A stretch of DNA of 15,987 nt from an uncultured Planctomycetaceae bacterium (GTDB taxonomy: Bacteria; Planctomycetota; Planctomycetia; Pirellulales; UBA1268). The number at the start of each line of letters is the position of its first letter. Position 1 is the first letter of the stretch. The stretch covers positions 1 to 15,987 of the forward strand of contig CALAZQ010000309.1 of assembly GCA_937926325.1 (NCBI GenBank), in the 5' to 3' direction. Below are positions 14,204 through 15,987 of this stretch, one piece after another. Both the position numbers and the translations under genes were made by a program. Under the pieces are notes generated by a model. That model saw only the letters and a list, made by a program, of their open reading frames with translations. It ran no database searches and was not told the origin of the DNA.

Positions 14204-14416
14204 CAGCGTCGCTCCAATCCCATTCGGGCGGGGGTGGCGGCCACCGCTACCGCCGGCCGCCGGTACCCACCGTAAAGGTTAGTGCCATGCCGGGCCAAAA
14301 TCCGTACCAAAAAGCACTCCACGCCTCCCGGCGGCGAACAGAACGGTCGTTTTCGCCGTAAAAAACCGGACGGGGAACGCCCGCTCCATAAGAAATTTTT
14401 CCCCACTACTATTTCT
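14204..14416. promoter_or_regulatory. Divergent intergenic region
   Basis: These 213 bp separate the membrane-protein gene (minus) from the TPR gene (plus) and must hold promoters for both. It contains a GC hairpin GGCGGCC/GGCCGCC (14236-14242 with 14255-14261), a second inverted repeat CGGCGAA/TTCGCCG (around 14332-14358), and AT-richer patches near 14357-14364 and 14390-14416 that stand out from the GC-rich surroundings. A -10-like TACTAT lies just before the plus-strand gene but lacks a -35 partner. Confidence 0.35.
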
Positions 14417-15034
14417 ATGCAGACCGACAGTGCGACCGTCCGTGTCAAAACCGCTATGCATGCGACCAATGAAAAGGTGCGACTGAGGGCCCGCCATGCG
14501 ATGCTGCTGCGGCAGGCATCGGGCTATATCGAGTTGGCTGAACTTGGCAGCCAGCCCGACGAACCCCCTCTACCCGCGGTGGCACGGCTGCTGCGACGGG
14601 CAATCGCACTGCTTGATGAACTGCCGACGGAAACCCGGCTGGGTGGTGACCCGCTGGTGCTGCGGGCTGAGGCGCTGCGAACGCTGGGGCGGTACGCTGA
14701 GGCCCTGCCGCACTATCGGGCGGCAGTGGCCGAACGGCAGCGGTCGGTCGCTGGCTGGCTGGGACTGGGCTGGTGCCTGAAACGGCTCGACCGCTTGGCT
14801 GATGCGATTGTCGCGCTGACCCAGGGCGTCGTCGCCTGCCCTCACGAGCCGATTCTTTCCTACAATCTGTCGTGCTACCACTCGCTGGCAGGCAACGTCA
14901 CCGAAGCGGTCACGTACCTCACCCGAGCGATTGCCTCTGACGATCGCTTTCGGGCACTGACCGACGCCGAGCGAGACTTTGACCCGATCCGTGATGACCC
15001 GCGGTTTGTGGCCGTCATCGAGCAGGGTGTATAA
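14417..15034 (+). CDS. Tetratricopeptide-repeat (TPR) protein
   Basis: A 205-residue soluble protein with two to three TPR units: residues 79-111 (PLVLRAEALRTLGRYAEALPHYRAAV), 113-145 (GWLGLGWCLKRLDRLADAIVALTQGV) and 147-180 (SYNLSCYHSLAGNVTEAVTYLTRAI). It closes with DFDPIRDDPRFVAVI, a common ending of TPR proteins. There is no signal peptide or membrane helix. TPRs bind other proteins, so this is probably an adaptor; the partner is unknown. The frame is open from 14282; I chose the ATG at 14417, with the ATG at 14456 as a near-equal alternative, as neither has a good Shine-Dalgarno sequence. It ends 34 bp before the AroE-like gene, which suggests co-transcription. Confidence 0.75.
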   Translation: MQTDSATVRVKTAMHATNEKVRLRARHAMLLRQASGYIELAELGSQPDEPPLPAVARLLRRAIALLDELPTETRLGGDPLVLRAEALRTLGRYAEALPHYRAAVAERQRSVAGWLGLGWCLKRLDRLADAIVALTQGVVACPHEPILSYNLSCYHSLAGNVTEAVTYLTRAIASDDRFRALTDAERDFDPIRDDPRFVAVIEQGV

Positions 15035-15058
15035 CCGGGCCGGGCCTCTCGGATTGGC

Positions 15059-15066
15059 GGAAGGAG
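15059..15066 (+). promoter_or_regulatory. Shine-Dalgarno sequence of the AroE-like gene
   Basis: GGAAGGAG ends 2 nt before the ATG at 15069; its GGAAGG part has a 4-nt spacing. It supports this ATG rather than any upstream in-frame codon, at a slightly short distance. Confidence 0.5.
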
Positions 15067-15068
15067 CC

Positions 15069-15905
15069 ATGACCAACCCGGCTTTGCAGGAAGTAATAGC
15101 GCTGCTGGGGCATCCGGCAGCGGGTACACCGGCACAATATCTGTTCGAGCGGGTGGTCGTCGGTGATTCACTCGACTGGCGGTTCGTGACATTGGAGGTG
15201 CAGCCGGAACGACTGGCCGCAGCCTTCGCCGGCTTGGAGGCGATGAACTTTCGCGGCTGCCTGCTGGCTGGCTTACTGCAACAGCCTGCGGCTGAACTTC
15301 TGCCCGCCATCAGCCCGGCGGCCCGGTTTGCCGGAGGGTGCAGCCTGGTCGAGCGGACGTCCGACGGCCTCCGCGGCCATCTCACATCAGGCCGCGGCCT
15401 CGTTGAGGCGGTGCGGCTGCATACCGACCCTGCTGCTACGGCCGCCGTCATCATCGGCAGCGGGCTGCTGGCCCGGGCGACAGCCCTTGAACTGACCTTG
15501 GCGGGCGTGCCTGAACTCGTTGTTGCCGACCCATGGGAAAACGGCGGCGACAGCCTGGTGACGGCGATTGCCGGCATCGAGGGCGGGCAGGCGTGCCTGC
15601 TGCCGGCCGAGCCGGAATTGCTCATCCCAGAGCGAGCCGGGCTGGTAGTGGTGGCGGATGACCAGCGGCCGTTTCCGACCAGCTGCAGCCTGACCGGGTT
15701 GCGGGAGGACTTGGTGGTGGTTGATGCGTCGCTTGAACCCAAGGCCTCGCTCGTGCTTGAAGCAGCGACCGCTGCCAGATCCTGTCGGGTGGATGGTCTT
15801 GAAGTGGCCACGGCCATTCTCGCCATCGACTTCCAACTGCTCACCGGCATCGAAGCCGACGCCGAACTGCTCCGGGACGCGTTGGACGAATTCCTGGATT
15901 GCTAG
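15069..15905 (+). CDS. Shikimate-dehydrogenase-like protein lacking the catalytic residues (probable pseudoenzyme)
   Basis: The 278 residues follow the layout of shikimate dehydrogenase (AroE): LLGHP near residue 14, ERLAAAFAGLEAMNFRG (47-63), a region equivalent to the GAVNT strand (89-93), GHLTSGRG (103-110), and a Rossmann segment VIIGSGLLARATALELTLAGVPELVVADP (about 126-154) with GxGxxAR. By this hand alignment the catalytic Lys of NVTxPxK is Gln71, the Asn of GAVNT is Ser92, the Asp of GxNTD is Ser107, and the shikimate-binding serines of the SxS motif are not conserved. The nucleotide-binding half is kept, so it may bind NAD(P) or act as a sensor or scaffold, but ordinary AroE activity is unlikely. 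The frame is intact and has a Shine-Dalgarno sequence, so it is not a decayed gene. It follows the TPR gene by 34 bp. Fold fairly sure, function unknown. Confidence 0.72.
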   Translation: MTNPALQEVIALLGHPAAGTPAQYLFERVVVGDSLDWRFVTLEVQPERLAAAFAGLEAMNFRGCLLAGLLQQPAAELLPAISPAARFAGGCSLVERTSDGLRGHLTSGRGLVEAVRLHTDPAATAAVIIGSGLLARATALELTLAGVPELVVADPWENGGDSLVTAIAGIEGGQACLLPAEPELLIPERAGLVVVADDQRPFPTSCSLTGLREDLVVVDASLEPKASLVLEAATAARSCRVDGLEVATAILAIDFQLLTGIEADAELLRDALDEFLDC

Positions 15906-15920
15906 CCGCTTGCTTCACGG

Positions 15921-15947
15921 AAAGACCGGGCTTCCTGCCCGGCTTTC
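15921..15947 (+). terminator. Candidate terminator of the TPR / AroE-like transcript
   Basis: CCGGGC (15926-15931) and GCCCGG (15937-15942) form a 6-bp stem with a 5-nt loop, extended after one mismatch by AAG/TTT-type pairs, followed by the pyrimidine-rich TTTCCTT. It lies 20 bp after the stop codon of the AroE-like gene. Confidence 0.45.
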
Positions 15948-15952
15948 CTTGG

Positions 15953-15987
15953 CGGAAGCCTGCGAAGCCGAGGTTCGCAAGCTTCCG
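15953..15987. repeat. Inverted repeat at the window edge
   Basis: CGGAAGCCTGCGAA (15953-15966) and TTCGCAAGCTTCCG (15974-15987) pair over 14 positions with one mismatch and a 7-nt loop. The recurring CGGAAGC element is also found in the repeat region at the left end, so both ends may carry related intergenic repeats; that link is weak. Confidence 0.5.

Noticed and set aside
14275..14300. Sigma-54-like promoter for the membrane-protein gene (TGGCAC followed by TTTAC on the minus strand)
   Set aside because: The -24 box matches, but the -12 box lacks the essential GC pair, so it is not a credible sigma-54 site.
14570..15850. 426-codon open frame on the minus strand
   Set aside because: It runs antisense through both the TPR and the AroE-like genes and is rich in Ser, Arg and Pro, without motifs. 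The plus-strand genes have recognisable folds and one has a Shine-Dalgarno sequence.

Overview
The window is GC-rich (by eye about 65%), densely coding chromosomal DNA that most resembles a planctomycete of the Pirellulales type. The reasons are the large one-pass membrane protein whose N-terminal module I know mainly from planctomycetes, the EI enzyme with a CGQM motif, an archaeal-type topoisomerase VI A subunit in a bacterium, frequent genes without a clear Shine-Dalgarno sequence, and short repeats in the intergenic DNA. This lineage call is inference; no 16S or other decisive marker is present.

Layout, left to right. Positions 1-401 hold no convincing gene but carry two pairs of exact direct repeats and several strong hairpins. 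On the minus strand follow a topoisomerase VI subunit A gene (402-1559), a small helical hypothetical gene (1599-1904) and tRNA-His(GUG) (1934-2008). On the plus strand 2179-2964 encodes a stand-alone acyltransferase with the fold of 2-oxoacid dehydrogenase E2 catalytic domains. Its 3' end overlaps rarA (2903-4252, minus) tail to tail by 62 bp. Divergent from rarA is a long UbiD-family decarboxylase (4371-6263, plus).

The centre is a same-strand (minus) run, read from right to left: hpf (11309-11629), ptsN (10805-11281), ptsH (10413-10769), ptsI (8430-10169), an RNase E/G gene (6780-8381) and rplU (6282-6662). It puts ribosome hibernation, a regulatory phosphotransferase chain (EI - HPr - EIIA, with no EIIB or EIIC visible), RNA decay and a ribosomal protein next to each other. 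This suggests a growth-state control cluster rather than a sugar uptake system.

The right side has a 779-residue membrane-anchored protein (11864-14203, minus) with a cytoplasmic planctomycete N-terminal module, one membrane helix, a long Ala/Pro linker and an exported C-terminal part. It is divergent from a TPR protein (14417-15034, plus). This is followed after 34 bp by a shikimate-dehydrogenase-like protein (15069-15905, plus) that has kept the nucleotide-binding fold but lost the shikimate-binding and catalytic residues. The last 80 bases again contain hairpins.

The observations I rate highest are the AroE-like probable pseudoenzyme, the bacterial topoisomerase VI A gene without its B partner in view, and the hpf-PTS-RNase-rplU cluster. 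I see no mobile element, CRISPR array, prophage or rRNA gene.
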